Part shown: positions 62,991 to 64,000 of the stretch, piece by piece | How positions within the stretch are numbered: position 1 is the first letter of the stretch | Layout of the letters: each line of letters begins with the position of its first letter | NCBI GenBank assembly: GCA_034440575.1 | Contig: JAOTOL010001463.1 | Span: 911,501 to 975,500, forward strand | DNA length: 64,000 nucleotides | DNA from: Imbricaverruca yamaguchii | Taxonomy: Eukaryota; Arthropoda; Thecostraca; Neoverrucidae | Reading direction: 5' to 3' | Translations under genes and position numbers: made by a program | Notes under the pieces: model-generated | Seen by the model: the letters and a program-made list of their open reading frames with translations, nothing else | Databases searched by the model: none | What the model was told of the DNA's origin: nothing

Positions 62991-64000
62991 AAGATTTATC
63001 AACGAGGCCACACGAGCACGGGAATATATTGGGGTAAACGTTGCTTCCACAGCATCAACACATTTTCAAGGTTTGACACCAGGTTTGACCTTGCCACCTT
63101 GATGAAAGGAGACCTTGGAGCTAGAATAATAAGTTTTGCACACCTGCACGCTAGATGTTCATAAAACAACGTGTATCTGCGGCTATTTTGCTCCTCTTGT
63201 TATTGCTTAACTGCTGATTTTTTTATTTTTGTTCATTGCTGGCCATCACTTATCGTTATATATTTTCTAAGATCCGTCAGCATACTGAGGTGCCGCGGGA
63301 TATCGGCCGGAACTCGTGAATCGCTCTTCACCGTCGGTCGTAAGCTGATCGAGTGTGAGGAATATTAACGGCAGGGCAGACTGGTTATGGACTTGAGCGC
63401 GAACACGCAGTTGAGCGCCTGGTTTGCCACCAGCTGGTCGCATCAACAAGACCGGGGAGACATATGGAAAATGCACTAGGATATGGACGGCAGAACATTT
63501 ACATGCAGACCACCGAAACACTAGTAAGCTGTCAATTCAATTAACAGTTGGATTCGTTCTATGCGCTTGTTCTGCGGAGTTTTTGCGGGACTTGGCTCGC
63601 GCGGGGTTCAGCGTGCACAGAACCGGCGCTCGTCTGCATTGGCATGCTGATGTATGTGCGAGTATATGCGGCACTGGCAGGTGGTAAGCCGAGCTGATAG
63701 TGGCTGTGTATGCTCCAGGTTAGTGGAGACATGTCTACTGCGGCGGACAGCGGAAATAGATTGATCGCCGCTCCCAGAGATGTTGTCCACATGGGCACAG
63801 CAGTCTAGTGCAATAGCTGGCAGTCACCGCATGGCACTAGGCAAAGAGCAGAATGTAGGTCCGCCATGCTACTACTTGTGCGACCATGAGTCAGTGTCTT
63901 GACCATGTGTGTGTGTGTGTGACCAAGAAACCATGAGTCTCACCACTCACTCACTAATGTCATTCTATTATGTCACGAATTAAGGGGGAGTTTTACACTC
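62991..64000. other. No gene recognised
   Basis: Ordinary-looking sequence with short open frames and a small GT run near 63906-63921. Confidence 0.5.

Overview
This is eukaryotic, almost certainly invertebrate animal, DNA. The evidence is several CR1-type and Jockey/I-type non-LTR retrotransposons, tRNA-derived SINEs, spliced transposase-like genes, TTAA-flanked short DNA elements and very large dinucleotide microsatellites. There are no bacterial operons, ribosome binding sites or CRISPR arrays. I cannot fix the phylum. The Jockey-like ORF1 (zinc knuckles plus a proline-rich tail) resembles elements I associate with chelicerates, but that is only a hint. I recognise no intact, confidently host-encoded gene; most coding matter is decaying mobile-element sequence.

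Layout. 0-5.3 kb: a 61-bp tandem repeat, then a nearly full CR1 element on the minus strand (ORF1 esterase, ORF2 endonuclease and reverse transcriptase, three lesions). 8.5-11.8 kb: two short tandem repeats and two copies of a 0.8-kb TTAA element. 15.4-16.9 kb: the missing 5' end of the same CR1 family on the plus strand, between microsatellites. 20.4-20.9 kb: a mirror-like compound microsatellite. 21.5 kb: a small secreted-peptide-like ORF with a diverged inverted twin at 42.3 kb. 22.6-26.8 kb: a decayed Jockey/I-like element (minus), interrupted by a SINE with target-site duplication. 31.2-33.4 kb: three CR1 fragments.

33.4-39.7 kb is the most interesting stretch. A spliced RNase-H-like (hAT-like) transposase-related gene on the plus strand converges on a RAG1/Transib-like transposase gene on the minus strand, with two SINEs between them. 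Both are pseudogenes in which the frame is largely kept and decay shows mainly as in-frame stop codons. 43.7-46.7 kb: a GC-rich cluster of four minisatellites (35, about 34, 25 and 33 bp). 48.3-62.0 kb: five more TTAA-element insertions, one carrying a 590-bp tandem duplication that spans its insertion boundary, plus a GT-rich tract and a non-LTR endonuclease remnant. 62.4-63.0 kb: a 28-bp minisatellite.

The genes do not form a pathway. The window records nested transposon insertion, tandem-repeat expansion and mutational decay.
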